Assembly (NCBI RefSeq): GCF_014646095.1
Contig: NZ_BMMU01000014.1
Span: 124,001 to 188,000 of the forward strand
Length of the DNA: 64,000 nucleotides
Direction: 5' to 3'
DNA from: Streptomyces lacrimifluminis
GTDB taxonomy: Bacteria > Actinomycetota > Actinomycetes > Streptomycetales > Streptomycetaceae
The notes beneath the pieces are model-generated. The model was not told where the DNA came from. It made no database searches and saw only the letters and a list, made by a program, of their open reading frames with translations. Shown piece after piece: positions 35,911-45,003 of this stretch (position 1 is its first letter; every line of letters begins with the position of its first letter). A program made the position numbers and the translations under genes.

Positions 35911-37062
35911 CTACCTGGTGAGGATGGCACCGTTCCTGAAGGAGTCACCGCTGCCGCTGGACCGGTAGTGCCAGCCACCGACGGTCAGCTGCTTGCCGGA
36001 GGACACCACGGAGCTGACGCCGAGGGGGAACTGCGGATCGTTCTCGGGCAGGCCGAGCGACCGCCAGCCCTCGGTGGGCGTCCAGCTCATGCCGACAGCC
36101 GCGTCGTCGTTGCCGCCCACGACGGCGATTCCGCCGTTCGGCCGCAGGGTCACGGCCTGCAGTGAGAAGGTGCCCGCGGGCAGGGGCACCTGGGTCCACG
36201 AGGTGCCGTCCCAGTGCAGGGCCAGCCCCGCCGGGCGCTGCTTGTCGGTGTCACGGGACCATCCGACCGCCCAGACGTCCGTCGGTGTGCGGGCGGTGAC
36301 GTCGAAGAGGACCGCCGAGTCGGGGAACGCCGGGGTGGGCGTCCGTGTCCACCGGTGTCCGTCCCAGTGCATGGCGACGGACTGGCCGGTGTCGTAGTCC
36401 ATGCCGACTATCCAGACGTCGTTCGGTGCCAACTCCTCGACCTGGGTCGGGAGCCAGTTCGCCGACCCCGGTATCCGCACGGACCGCCACCGTCGGCCGT
36501 CCCAGTGCTGGACGACCGGAACGTGGGTGAAGGTGTCCTCCGTGTAGCCCTGGCCCACCGCCCAGGCTTCGCGGCCGGAGACCGAACTCACCGACAGCAA
36601 ACTGGCGTGGACCGTCCCCGCAGGCAGACCCGAGTCGGCGGTCAGTTGCCAGGCGCCCGCCACATAGCGCCCGATCAGAGCGCCCCCGCCGTCCGGTCCC
36701 TGGTCACCGACGAAGAAGGCCGAGCCGTCCGCCGCGGTGGCGATGTCGTTGATTCTGCTGTCCCATGCGTCGGCCCCCCGCAGCACCGTCTGCTTCCACG
36801 CCCCGCCTCGGGCGAGGTCACGCTCGTACATGGTGGGCGTGAACCGGACGGAACCGTCCTCGGGATTCTCCACGACCTCGGCGCCACCGGCCCACGTCTT
36901 CGACGGGCTCGGCTGGGCCACAGTCATCACCGAGACCCGGCCCGTCGACGTCTCCGTCCACGAGCCGCCGTCGGCCGGCCCGGCCACGGCGGTTCCGCTG
37001 ATCACCATCGTGATCGCCCCGACTGCTGCCAGTTGCCCCGCGATCCTTCGTCTGACCTTCAT
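35911..37062 (-). CDS. Secreted beta-propeller-like protein of unknown function
   Basis: A 383-residue exported protein with a signal peptide (MKVRRRIAGQLAAVGAITMV, then a likely AVA-G cleavage). The body repeats a motif of the type HWDG..W, seen as VVQHWDGRRWRSV, AMHWDGHRWTRT and ALHWDGTSWTQV, each preceded by DVW.VG or AWAVG. This pattern suggests a six- or seven-bladed propeller. ATG 37062 has a GGGAGAG site. No catalytic residues can be named. It is divergent from the GH5 gene, so the two may be co-regulated. Confidence 0.75.
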   Translation of the reverse strand: MKVRRRIAGQLAAVGAITMVISGTAVAGPADGGSWTETSTGRVSVMTVAQPSPSKTWAGGAEVVENPEDGSVRFTPTMYERDLARGGAWKQTVLRGADAWDSRINDIATAADGSAFFVGDQGPDGGGALIGRYVAGAWQLTADSGLPAGTVHASLLSVSSVSGREAWAVGQGYTEDTFTHVPVVQHWDGRRWRSVRIPGSANWLPTQVEELAPNDVWIVGMDYDTGQSVAMHWDGHRWTRTPTPAFPDSAVLFDVTARTPTDVWAVGWSRDTDKQRPAGLALHWDGTSWTQVPLPAGTFSLQAVTLRPNGGIAVVGGNDDAAVGMSWTPTEGWRSLGLPENDPQFPLGVSSVVSSGKQLTVGGWHYRSSGSGDSFRNGAILTR

Positions 37063-37295
37063 CGTGTTCTCTCCCGTCCCGGAGGAACCGCTCCCCCACA
37101 TGTACTGATGCGACGGGGGAGGCGTTGTGTTTCACCTGCGCCCGTCCAGCGGCCGACCCGCCGTCAGTTCCCTCTCGTCGGCCATTCACGTGCAGGACAA
37201 TCACCTCTGCGCGCGCAGGCCTGGACCAATGCCGTGCGAACCCTCATGATGACGACGCCATGACAATTCACCGTGCACGTCTCAGGAGGGTGACC

Positions 37296-39233
37296 GTGCC
37301 CCGAACCTTCGTCAGGGCCAGGGCCGCACTGGTCGCCGTTCTCCTCCTCGTGGTCCTGGCGCCCGTTGCCGAGGCGGCAGCCGGTCGGGAGCCCGCCCCC
37401 AGGGCCGGCACCCGACCCGAAGGCGTCGCGCCCGCGCCGGACTGGACGGCGCCGCTCAGCACCCGGGGTCGTTGGATCGTCGACGCGGACGGCGACCGGT
37501 TCAAGCTGCGCTCCGGTAACTGGCACGGAGCCAGCGGCACGTGGAACGGCTCGGGCAGCCCGGACGCGGACGCCGACCACCACGCGGGGGAGAACTCCGG
37601 CAGGATGCCGCTCGGCCTGGACCGTGCCCCCATGGCCGAGATCATCGCCGGTTTCCGGGAGATCGGGATCAACAGCATCCGGCTGCCCTTCTCCAACGAG
37701 ATGATCCACGACAGCCGCCCCGTCACCGACGGTTCCGTGGCCGCCAATCCCTCCCTGCGCGGCATGACCCCGCTCCAGGTGTACGACGTCGCGGTACGGG
37801 AACTCACCGCCGCCGGGCTCGCGGTGATCCTGAACAACCACACCAACACCACACGCTGGTGCTGCGGAGTCGACGGCAACGAACGCTGGAACGCGAGCCA
37901 GTCCGCCGAGACCTGGGAGAACGACTGGCTCCTCATGGCGCGCCGCTACCGGAACAACCAGCGCGTAGTCGGCGCCGACCTCTACAACGAGGTGCGCCGC
38001 ACCATCCTGGACGACCCCAACTGGGGGCTCGGCGACAACCACGACTGGTTCGCCGCCTCGCAGCGCGTCGGTGACCGCATCCTGACGGAAGCCGACCCCG
38101 ACCTCCTCATCATCGTGGAGGGCATCAACTGGACCGGCATCCCCGTCGACGGACTCCCCCACGAACGCCCCACCCTGGAGCCCGCACGCCGTCTCTCGCA
38201 CACGCTCGTCGACTCCGGCAAGCTCGTGTACTCCGCCCACTTCTACGACTACACGGGCCCCAACCACAGTGGCGCCACCGGCACGGGAGAGACCAGCGAC
38301 CCCCGCTACCGCGACCTGAGCCCCGCCGAACTGATCAAGGTGCTGGACCGTCAGGCCTTCTTCGTGAGCGCGGAGACGAACACGCACGTCACCGCACCTG
38401 TCTGGATCAGCGAGTTCGGCGTCGGGGGCCGGGACGAGACCGGAAACAAGCAGCGAGCCTGGTTCGAGAACTTCGTCGACCATCTGATCCGCACCGACGC
38501 GGACTTCGCGTACTGGCCGCTCGTCGGCCGGCACGAGAACCGCAAGGGCAACGGCTGGGCACTGCTGCACTGGGACTCGTCGGGTCACCGTATGGGCGTC
38601 TACGACGGCGACGACTGGCGGGCCGACGCCTGGACACGGCTCATCGCGGCCCGAGGTCGCACCGGCCCGGTGGAGCCCGTGGCGGACTGGGCGATGCTCA
38701 GCCCCGACCACGGCGACTTCGTCGCCTCGCGACGCATGCGCGCGCTCCCCGACTGGAACTCCGGTGCCCGCAAGGCCGCGTGTCCCGACGGACAGCGGCT
38801 GCTCGGCCTCAGCCACACCGGCAACCGCGGCCTGTGCTCCGACGTGTCCACCGGCCCCCTGCGGGACCCGTCCCGCGGACATGTGGTGGTCGTCGACGAG
38901 CGGTATGTCGGGCCGGGCAACGACTGGGCGTCCGGGTACACCAAACTCCAGTGCGCCGACGGTCACTTCCTGACCGGCTACAGCGTCCGCGGTTCCGCCG
39001 TCTCCGCCGCCCTGTGCGCGGCGGCTCCGGTCGGCCGGCTCGGCACAGCAGGCCGCACCGTCTGGTTCGACCGAAGCGACAACAGGGGTCCGGCCGCCAA
39101 GGGGGGCGACTTCGCCCAGGGCCGCTACAAGGGCCAGTGCGCGGACGACGAGTACGCGGCCGGGATCGCGTACACGGCTCGGGTGGGCTCGGCGCGGACT
39201 CCGGACGCGCTGTACTGCCGAGAACTGAGCTGA
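37296..39233 (+). CDS. Secreted GH5-family glycosidase with C-terminal Cys-rich repeats
   Basis: A 645-residue exported enzyme. GTG 37296 has AGGAGG six bases upstream and gives a clean signal peptide (basic start, LVAVLLLVVLAPVAEA). Residues 50-450 are a GH5 cellulase-type barrel. The acid/base Glu232 is in DLYNEVRR and the nucleophile Glu373 in WISEFGVGG, with NNHT and HFYD motifs between. Residues 485-645 hold three copies of a module with paired cysteines (CPDGQRLLGLS, CADGHFLTGYS, CADDEYAAGIA), which I do not recognise. The target is likely a plant or fungal beta-glucan. Confidence 0.87.
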   Translation: MPRTFVRARAALVAVLLLVVLAPVAEAAAGREPAPRAGTRPEGVAPAPDWTAPLSTRGRWIVDADGDRFKLRSGNWHGASGTWNGSGSPDADADHHAGENSGRMPLGLDRAPMAEIIAGFREIGINSIRLPFSNEMIHDSRPVTDGSVAANPSLRGMTPLQVYDVAVRELTAAGLAVILNNHTNTTRWCCGVDGNERWNASQSAETWENDWLLMARRYRNNQRVVGADLYNEVRRTILDDPNWGLGDNHDWFAASQRVGDRILTEADPDLLIIVEGINWTGIPVDGLPHERPTLEPARRLSHTLVDSGKLVYSAHFYDYTGPNHSGATGTGETSDPRYRDLSPAELIKVLDRQAFFVSAETNTHVTAPVWISEFGVGGRDETGNKQRAWFENFVDHLIRTDADFAYWPLVGRHENRKGNGWALLHWDSSGHRMGVYDGDDWRADAWTRLIAARGRTGPVEPVADWAMLSPDHGDFVASRRMRALPDWNSGARKAACPDGQRLLGLSHTGNRGLCSDVSTGPLRDPSRGHVVVVDERYVGPGNDWASGYTKLQCADGHFLTGYSVRGSAVSAALCAAAPVGRLGTAGRTVWFDRSDNRGPAAKGGDFAQGRYKGQCADDEYAAGIAYTARVGSARTPDALYCRELS

Positions 39234-39299
39234 CCGGCCGCGCCGCCGGGAGCGCCGAGCCGTCTCACACCAGGGCGGGCGGAGACCGTTCGCCAGGCT

Positions 39300-39318
39300 C
39301 CGGGCCGGACCGGCCCGG
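39300..39318. terminator. Hairpin between convergent genes
   Basis: CCGGGCC pairs with GGCCCGG over a five-base loop. It lies between the ends of the GH5 and acyl-CoA dehydrogenase genes, and can serve both strands. There is no T tract. Confidence 0.45.
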
Positions 39319-39343
39319 AACACCGCTCCCCTCGACGCCGTCC

Positions 39344-40561
39344 TCAGCCGTCGGCTGCCCCCGTGCGCGGCTGCCGGTAGGGCCGAACCGCGCGGCGCGC
39401 TATGGCGAAACGGTGTGTCTCCGACGGGCCGTCGTAGATCCGGAACGGCCGTACCTCCCGGTAGAGGCGGGCCAGCGGAGCGTCGGCGGCCGAGATGCCG
39501 AGGGCTCCGCAGATCTGCACCGCCCGGTCGACCACCCGGTTCACCGCCTCCGCCACGAAGGTCTTGGACACCGAGGTGAGTTGCGGGGCGGCGGCGGAAC
39601 CGGTGTCCAACTCCCAGGCGGTACGCAGGATCAGGGCGCGGCTCGCCTCGATGTCGATCTCGGAGTCGGCCAGCATCTGCTGGACCATGCCGAGGTCTCC
39701 CAGCGCGGAGCCGAACGCCATCCGGCTTCCCGCCCGTTCCAGCGCGACGTCCTGGGCGCGGCGGGCCGCTCCCAGCCAGCGCATGCAGTGGGTCATCCGG
39801 GCGGGGCCGAGGCGGACCTGCGCGCCCTCGAACCCGTGGTCCACCGAGCCGAGCACCTGCCGCTCCCCCACCACGCAGTCCTCGAAGACGATCTCGCTGT
39901 GCCCGGCGAAGAGCGACTCGTCGAGGGTCTCGATGTTCCGCACGATGCGCATACCGGGTGTGCCCGCGTCGACCAGGAACATGGTGGCGCCGCCCGGGTC
40001 GCCGGGGCTGCCGGAGGTACGGGCCATGACGATGGCGAAGCCCGCTCCGTCGGCGCCGGTGATGAACCACTTGCGTCCGTCGATCCGCCAGCCGCCGGGC
40101 ACCCGGGTCGCGGTGGTCCGCAGGGAGCGGGGATCGGCACCCGCTCCCGGAGCCGGTTCGGTCATGGCGAAGCAGGACCGTGTCTCACCCGCGGCGAGGG
40201 GTCGCAGATACGTCTGCTTCTGTTCCTCGGTGGCCACCTTCTCCAGCAGATGCGTGTTGCCCTCGTCGGGGGCGGCGCAGTTCAGCGCCAGCGGTCCGAG
40301 CAGCGAGTAGCCCGCCGCTTCGAACACCACGGCCTGCCCGCGCAGGTCGAGCCCGTGTCCGCCCCACCGCGTCGGGACGTGCGGAGCGAACACACCCGCG
40401 TCGCGGGCTGCTTTCTGCAGGGTTTCCCGCAGTGCCTCGGGGGCGTCGTGCACGGACCCGCCGCACTCACGCTCGGCCGGGATGACCACCTCGCGTACGA
40501 ACTCGGCCGTCGATGCGGCGAGTTGAGCGACAGTCGGGTCGACATCGAACTGGATGGGCAC
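39344..40561 (-). CDS. Acyl-CoA dehydrogenase
   Basis: A 405-residue flavoprotein of the acyl-CoA dehydrogenase family. Conserved segments include CFAMTEPAPGAGADP (FAD/substrate region, near residue 130), the WFITGADGAGFAIVMART strand and the C-terminal QICGALGISAADAPLARLYR flavin-binding stretch. It introduces a C2-C3 double bond into an acyl-CoA. It is the leftmost gene of the large catabolic locus and is divergent from the enoyl-CoA hydratase, which would hydrate its product. Confidence 0.92.
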   Translation of the reverse strand: MPIQFDVDPTVAQLAASTAEFVREVVIPAERECGGSVHDAPEALRETLQKAARDAGVFAPHVPTRWGGHGLDLRGQAVVFEAAGYSLLGPLALNCAAPDEGNTHLLEKVATEEQKQTYLRPLAAGETRSCFAMTEPAPGAGADPRSLRTTATRVPGGWRIDGRKWFITGADGAGFAIVMARTSGSPGDPGGATMFLVDAGTPGMRIVRNIETLDESLFAGHSEIVFEDCVVGERQVLGSVDHGFEGAQVRLGPARMTHCMRWLGAARRAQDVALERAGSRMAFGSALGDLGMVQQMLADSEIDIEASRALILRTAWELDTGSAAAPQLTSVSKTFVAEAVNRVVDRAVQICGALGISAADAPLARLYREVRPFRIYDGPSETHRFAIARRAVRPYRQPRTGAADG

Positions 40562-40613
40562 GGGATCTCCCGCCGACGGGCGTACGGGTATCGGCTCCCG
40601 TCGCGTTCTAGAA

Positions 40614-40633
40614 ACTGTATAGCGTCTTCAGTA
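40614..40633. promoter_or_regulatory. Possible TetR-type site between divergent genes
   Basis: ACTGTAT and TTCAGTA lie in inverted orientation around AGCGTC between the acyl-CoA dehydrogenase and enoyl-CoA hydratase genes. The TTCAGTA (TACTGAA) word recurs upstream of the TetR pair (48747-48753) and the E1alpha gene (53308-53314). Confidence 0.35.
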
Positions 40634-40713
40634 TCTTGCCGGGAAGCACCCGGGACGGAAAGTGCCCGGGAAGACAATCCCCCGGCGACGGGAAGACGTC
40701 AGGAGAAACCCCC

Positions 40714-41550
40714 ATGAGCCTCCCCGTGAGCACCGGCCCGGTGCGGATCGTGCGCCACCCCGACGGAGTCGTCGAGCTGAGACTGGACGATCCCGGGCGG
40801 GGCAACGCCCTGGATCTCGGCACGGCCGAGGCACTGCGGGACCGAGCCTTCGAGGTGGCCGCGGATCCCGGCGGCGCGGTCCTGCTGCGGGCGGCGGGCG
40901 ACAGCTTCTGCGTGGGCGGTGACCTGCGCGCATTCGCCGGTCGTGGCGCGGAGACCGGCACCTATGTGCACGCCGTGGCGAGTGCCGCCCATGCCGCGAT
41001 ACAGGCCCTGTACGAACTGCCGGTGCCGTTGGTGACCGCCGTGCGCGGCGCGGCGGCGGGCGGTGGCATCGGTCTCGCCCTGGTGGGCGACATCGTCCTG
41101 GCGGCCCGGTCCGGGCGGTTCCGGCTGGCGTACACGGCGATCGGACTCACACCGGACTGCGGGGCGTCATGGTTCCTGCCGCGCCTGGTGGGCCCCCGTG
41201 GGGCGGCGGACCTCATCCTCACCAACCGGGTCCTGACCGGCGACGACGCCGAGCGGTGGGGCCTGGTCTCCCGGTGCGTCGACGACGGGGAACTGGACGA
41301 CGCGGCACACCGGACCGCGGCCGAGCTGGCCGCCGGCGCCACTGGCGCACTGCGCGCCGCGAAGGCTCTGCTGCGCGTCGGCGCCGGGGACGAACTGCGC
41401 CGTCACCTGGCCGAGGAGGCGCGTTCGATCGCCGCCCTGGCGGACGGCCGCGAGGCACAGGACCGCATGGCGTCGTTCCTCGCGGCGCGGGGCCGCCCGA
41501 AGGCGGGCGACAGCCGCTCCGGGGCCAGGGAATCCGAAAGTGTTTCTTGA
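40714..41550 (+). CDS. Enoyl-CoA hydratase/isomerase-family protein
   Basis: A 278-residue crotonase-fold protein. The oxyanion-hole segments are GDSFCVGGDLRAFA near residue 70 and VRGAAAGGGIGLALVGDIVL near residue 112. The first catalytic Glu position of classical hydratases is occupied by GIG-type residues, and the second region reads GLTPDCGASWFLPR. It could therefore be a hydratase, isomerase or another crotonase. AGGAGA precedes the ATG by seven bases. It is probably transcribed apart from the gene at 41645, 94 bases on. Confidence 0.85.
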   Translation: MSLPVSTGPVRIVRHPDGVVELRLDDPGRGNALDLGTAEALRDRAFEVAADPGGAVLLRAAGDSFCVGGDLRAFAGRGAETGTYVHAVASAAHAAIQALYELPVPLVTAVRGAAAGGGIGLALVGDIVLAARSGRFRLAYTAIGLTPDCGASWFLPRLVGPRGAADLILTNRVLTGDDAERWGLVSRCVDDGELDDAAHRTAAELAAGATGALRAAKALLRVGAGDELRRHLAEEARSIAALADGREAQDRMASFLAARGRPKAGDSRSGARESESVS

Positions 41551-41644
41551 GTTCCTCTTCACTAACAGGCCCGCCTGGGCGTAACCTCCGGGCAACACAG
41601 ATCCGAGGAACCGGTCACCACAGAACCGGGGAAAAGGTGTGGCG

Positions 41645-42277
41645 ATGCCATCTGCTGCCGTGGACCTTCCGGACGCTCCCGACGAGCCCCTGACCGAGGC
41701 CGTCGTCGACCTCGTTCTGCGGGGTATGTGGCGCGGCCGGCCGGAGTCCGAGCACCGTCCGCTGGTCGACGCCGGGCTGGCGATGGTGAAGGGGCCGGTG
41801 GTGCTGCCGACCGAGCGCGCCAAGGCCGCCGCCGCCCAGCTCCTGCGGGTTCCCCCCGGCTCCGAACAGGAGGAGCGGACCACCGCGGCGTACGAGGCGT
41901 TCCTGCCGGTCAACCGGAAGATCCGCGATGTGTGCACCGCATGGCAGTGCCGCCCCGACGGCTCCGTCAACGACCACTCCGACGACGTCTACGACGCGGG
42001 GGTGCGCGAAGCACTGGAAGACGTGCACGAGGCCATCCAGCCCGTGCTGCGCCGACTGGACCAAGTGCTCGTGGGCAGCGGGGAGTACCTGACGGCCCTG
42101 GAGGAAGCCCTCGACCGCTTCGACGACGGCGCGCCCGCCTGGCTGGCCTCGCCGCTGTGCGACTCGTACCACACCGTGTGGATGCGCCTGCATCAGGAGC
42201 TGCTGCTCGTGCTGGGAATCAGCCGGGCCGAGGACGAGGCCCGCGAAGAGGAGCTGGTCACAAGGAGCCGGGGGTGA
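41645..42277 (+). CDS. Unknown protein coupled to the PPDK-like gene
   Basis: A 210-residue soluble, mostly helical, acidic protein that I do not recognise. It has no signal peptide or membrane segment; notable stretches are TAWQCRPDGSVNDHSDD and SYHTVWMRLHQELLLVLG. ATG 41645 is chosen because AAAAGG lies seven bases upstream. Its stop overlaps the GTG start of the PPDK-like gene (GTGA, 42274-42277), so the two are translationally coupled. It may be a subunit, or a substrate carrier or acceptor, for that phosphotransfer enzyme; this is inference from coupling. Confidence 0.6.
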   Translation: MPSAAVDLPDAPDEPLTEAVVDLVLRGMWRGRPESEHRPLVDAGLAMVKGPVVLPTERAKAAAAQLLRVPPGSEQEERTTAAYEAFLPVNRKIRDVCTAWQCRPDGSVNDHSDDVYDAGVREALEDVHEAIQPVLRRLDQVLVGSGEYLTALEEALDRFDDGAPAWLASPLCDSYHTVWMRLHQELLLVLGISRAEDEAREEELVTRSRG

Positions 42278-45003
42278 GCGTCACCGACCGCGAGGCGGAC
42301 CCGCTCGCACAGCCCGGACCGCCTGTCGCCCCCTCCACCACCCCCGGGACCCCTGGCACCCTCGGCACCTCCGGGCCCCCGAGGACCTCCGCAGCCCCCG
42401 GGACCGCCGGGACCCACGGGCCCCTCGGACTCCCCGACGCCCCCCGTGACCTCGGGACCGCAGTGCCTTCCGCGACCCCCGGCCGGACCCTGGTGCCGTA
42501 CGGGCAGGGACGGATCCGGGGCCTCGACGCGGACGAGCTGGGCGCGCACGGCGCGGCGATGGACCGGCTGGTCGCCCTCGGCCTGCCGGTCGTGCCCGGG
42601 CTCACCGTGCCCGCCGGCGCCGCCGCGTCGCTGTGCGAGACCGACACCGCCGAAGCCGCCGTGGCCCTGGTCGAACAGCTCGCGGGACGGCGTATCGGGG
42701 ACACCGCCCGGCCGCTGCTGCTGCGCCTGTCGGCGAGCGCGCCCACCGACATCGCCGGGCTCCCGCCCGACCTGGCCTGTCTCGGCATCGCCCCCGCCCG
42801 TGCCGACGACCTGTGCGCCGTCATCGGGCGGGCGGACGCGCTGTACGAGGTGTGGGCCGCCACCGTGCGCATGATCGCCGAGTACGCCCTCGACGTGCCC
42901 GGGGCGGTGCTCGACGACGCCCTCCTGGACACGTCCGGGCCCCGGGAACGGCTGGAGACGCTGCTGTCGCTCGTGGCGGAACACGGCTCCGGGCCCTTCC
43001 CCGACGATCCGGCACAGCAGCTCGCACTGGCAGCGCGTGCTCTTCTCGCCCGGTGGGACTCGCCGCGTGCGAGAAGATCCCGCCGATCCCAGCGGCTCCC
43101 CGCCGAGCTGGCCGTCGCCCTGCATGTCCAGGCGCTGCGCATCGGCCCGGCGGACCACTCGGGCTACGGCACGGCCGTCAGCCGCGACCCCGAGACCGGA
43201 CGCCTCGCTCCCCAGGGTTCCTTCTTCCGGGGGGTTCGCCGCAGCGCTCCGCCGCCGCACACCGGTGAACCGCTGGACCGGCTCGCGGGCGGCACCGCGC
43301 TGCTGGAGCACTCCCTGCTCACCCTGGAGCGGCATCTGCGTGCCCCGGTGTCGGTCGACTTCGAGGTGCGCGACGACGAGATCTCCCTGCTCGCCGCCTC
43401 CGCACAGCTCCGGCCACCACTGCGGGCCTCGGTATGTCTGGCCGCCGACCTGGCCCGGGACGGGGCGATCGGCCGCGAGGAGGCCGTCCGGCGGATCACA
43501 CCCGCGCAGGTGCAGGAACTCCTGCACCCCCAGCTCCGGCTGACCGGCGGGGAGGAACTCCTGGTGAAGGGGCTGCCCGCCTCACCGGGGGCGGCGACCG
43601 GTGCGGTCGTCCTCTCCAGTGAACGTGCCCTCGAACTGGCCGCCGACGGTACCCGGGTCGTACTCGTGGCCGCCGAGACGACCCCGGCGGACGTCCCCGG
43701 GATGCTGGCCTCCAGCGCCGTGCTGACCGGCAGCGGCGGGATCGCCTCGCACGCCGCCGTGGTGGCGCGGGGCGCCGGCAAACCCGCCGTGTGCGGCGCC
43801 GAGGGACTGCGGGTGGACCTGGCCGCGGGGACGGTCCGATTCGGGGAACGGGTGGTCGGCGAGGGCGACCCGATCTCGCTGGACGGCCGTACCGGCGCCG
43901 TCTACGCGGGAACCCTGAGCGTCAGCATGGCAGGACCTCCGCCCGAACTGGCCACCCTGCTGGAGTGGGCGGACGACACACGCCGGCTGGGCGTGCGGGT
44001 CAACGCCGACACGGCCGCCGAGGTGGAGACGGCCCTCGCGCTGGGCGCGGAGGGTGTCGGACTGTGCCGTACGGAACACCAGTTCCTCGGCGAGCGGCTG
44101 CCGCTGATCCGCCGGGTGCTCCTGGCCGCTGACCCGACCGCCCGTGACGAGGCGCTGTCGGCCCTGGAGCGGGCCCAGCACGAGGACTTCACGGCACTGC
44201 TGGCCGCCGTAGGGAACCGCCCGGTGACCGTGCGCCTGCTGGACGCCCCGCTGCACGAGTTCCTGCCCTCCCCCGGGCAGGCCCTGGACGCGGCCGAGGA
44301 GCAGCGGGCCGACGCGTTGCGCGAGGCGAACCCGATGCTCGGGTTGCGCGGGGTACGGCTGGCGCTGCTGCACGAGCGGCTCTACCCGGCGCAGGCCGAG
44401 GCGCTGTTCACGGCATGGGCCGATGTCGCCGCCACCGGGATCCGGCCGGAGCTGGAGGTGATGATCCCACTGGTCAGTCTGCCCGAGGAACTGGCAGCCG
44501 CAGCCGCGTACGTACGCGGTGCCGCAGACGCGGTCGCCGCCCGCACCGGGGTGGAGGTCCCGTACCGGCTCGGCACGATGATCGAGACCCCCCGGGCCGC
44601 CCTGCTGGCCGGTGAACTCGCCGAGCACGCCGAGTTCTTCTCCTTCGGCACCAACGACCTCACTCAGCTCACCTACGGATTCTCCCGGGACGACGTCGAG
44701 CGCCAGGTGCTCGCCGACTACCAGGAGCGCGGGTTCCTCACCGCCAGCCCGTTCGCACGGCTCGACCCGCACGGGGTGGGTGCGCTGATCGCCCTGGCGG
44801 TCGAACGGGCACGGGAGGTACGGCCCGGCATCAAGCTGGGCGTGTGCGGTGAGCACGGCGGTGACCCCGAGTCGATCGCGTTCTGCGACGGCCTCGGCCT
44901 CGACTACGTCTCCTGTTCCGCGCACCGCGTGCCGGTGGCCCGGATGGCGGCTGCCCACAGTTCCCTGCGGGAGCGGTACGACGACAGCGGGAGCGCACGA
45001 TGA
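42274..45003 (+). CDS. PPDK-like PEP-utilising enzyme with degenerate ATP-grasp region
   Basis: A 909-residue protein with the domain order of pyruvate phosphate dikinase. Residues 10-65 are a low-complexity Pro/Gly/Thr linker. Residues 75-410 correspond to the ATP-grasp part but lack the MPGMMDT motif and the acidic YGEYL/QGEDVVAG residues (GSFFRGVRRSAPPP stands there). The swivelling domain is intact with phospho-His493 (GGIASHAAVVARG). The PEP/pyruvate barrel is intact too: Arg599-Thr600-Glu601-His602, LLDAPLHEFLP, NPMLGLRG, IETPRA, FSFGTNDLTQ, CGEHGGDP and Cys881 in DYVSCS. It should take phosphate from PEP onto His493, but ATP use looks lost. The acceptor is unknown. Confidence 0.82.
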   Translation: MSVTDREADPLAQPGPPVAPSTTPGTPGTLGTSGPPRTSAAPGTAGTHGPLGLPDAPRDLGTAVPSATPGRTLVPYGQGRIRGLDADELGAHGAAMDRLVALGLPVVPGLTVPAGAAASLCETDTAEAAVALVEQLAGRRIGDTARPLLLRLSASAPTDIAGLPPDLACLGIAPARADDLCAVIGRADALYEVWAATVRMIAEYALDVPGAVLDDALLDTSGPRERLETLLSLVAEHGSGPFPDDPAQQLALAARALLARWDSPRARRSRRSQRLPAELAVALHVQALRIGPADHSGYGTAVSRDPETGRLAPQGSFFRGVRRSAPPPHTGEPLDRLAGGTALLEHSLLTLERHLRAPVSVDFEVRDDEISLLAASAQLRPPLRASVCLAADLARDGAIGREEAVRRITPAQVQELLHPQLRLTGGEELLVKGLPASPGAATGAVVLSSERALELAADGTRVVLVAAETTPADVPGMLASSAVLTGSGGIASHAAVVARGAGKPAVCGAEGLRVDLAAGTVRFGERVVGEGDPISLDGRTGAVYAGTLSVSMAGPPPELATLLEWADDTRRLGVRVNADTAAEVETALALGAEGVGLCRTEHQFLGERLPLIRRVLLAADPTARDEALSALERAQHEDFTALLAAVGNRPVTVRLLDAPLHEFLPSPGQALDAAEEQRADALREANPMLGLRGVRLALLHERLYPAQAEALFTAWADVAATGIRPELEVMIPLVSLPEELAAAAAYVRGAADAVAARTGVEVPYRLGTMIETPRAALLAGELAEHAEFFSFGTNDLTQLTYGFSRDDVERQVLADYQERGFLTASPFARLDPHGVGALIALAVERAREVRPGIKLGVCGEHGGDPESIAFCDGLGLDYVSCSAHRVPVARMAAAHSSLRERYDDSGSAR

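Noticed and set aside
42310..42460. Low-complexity Pro/Gly/Thr run as a possible frameshift artefact in the PPDK-like gene
   Set aside because: The frame is continuous with the conserved parts on its right side and the GTG start overlaps the upstream stop with an AAGGAG site, so it is taken as a real linker.
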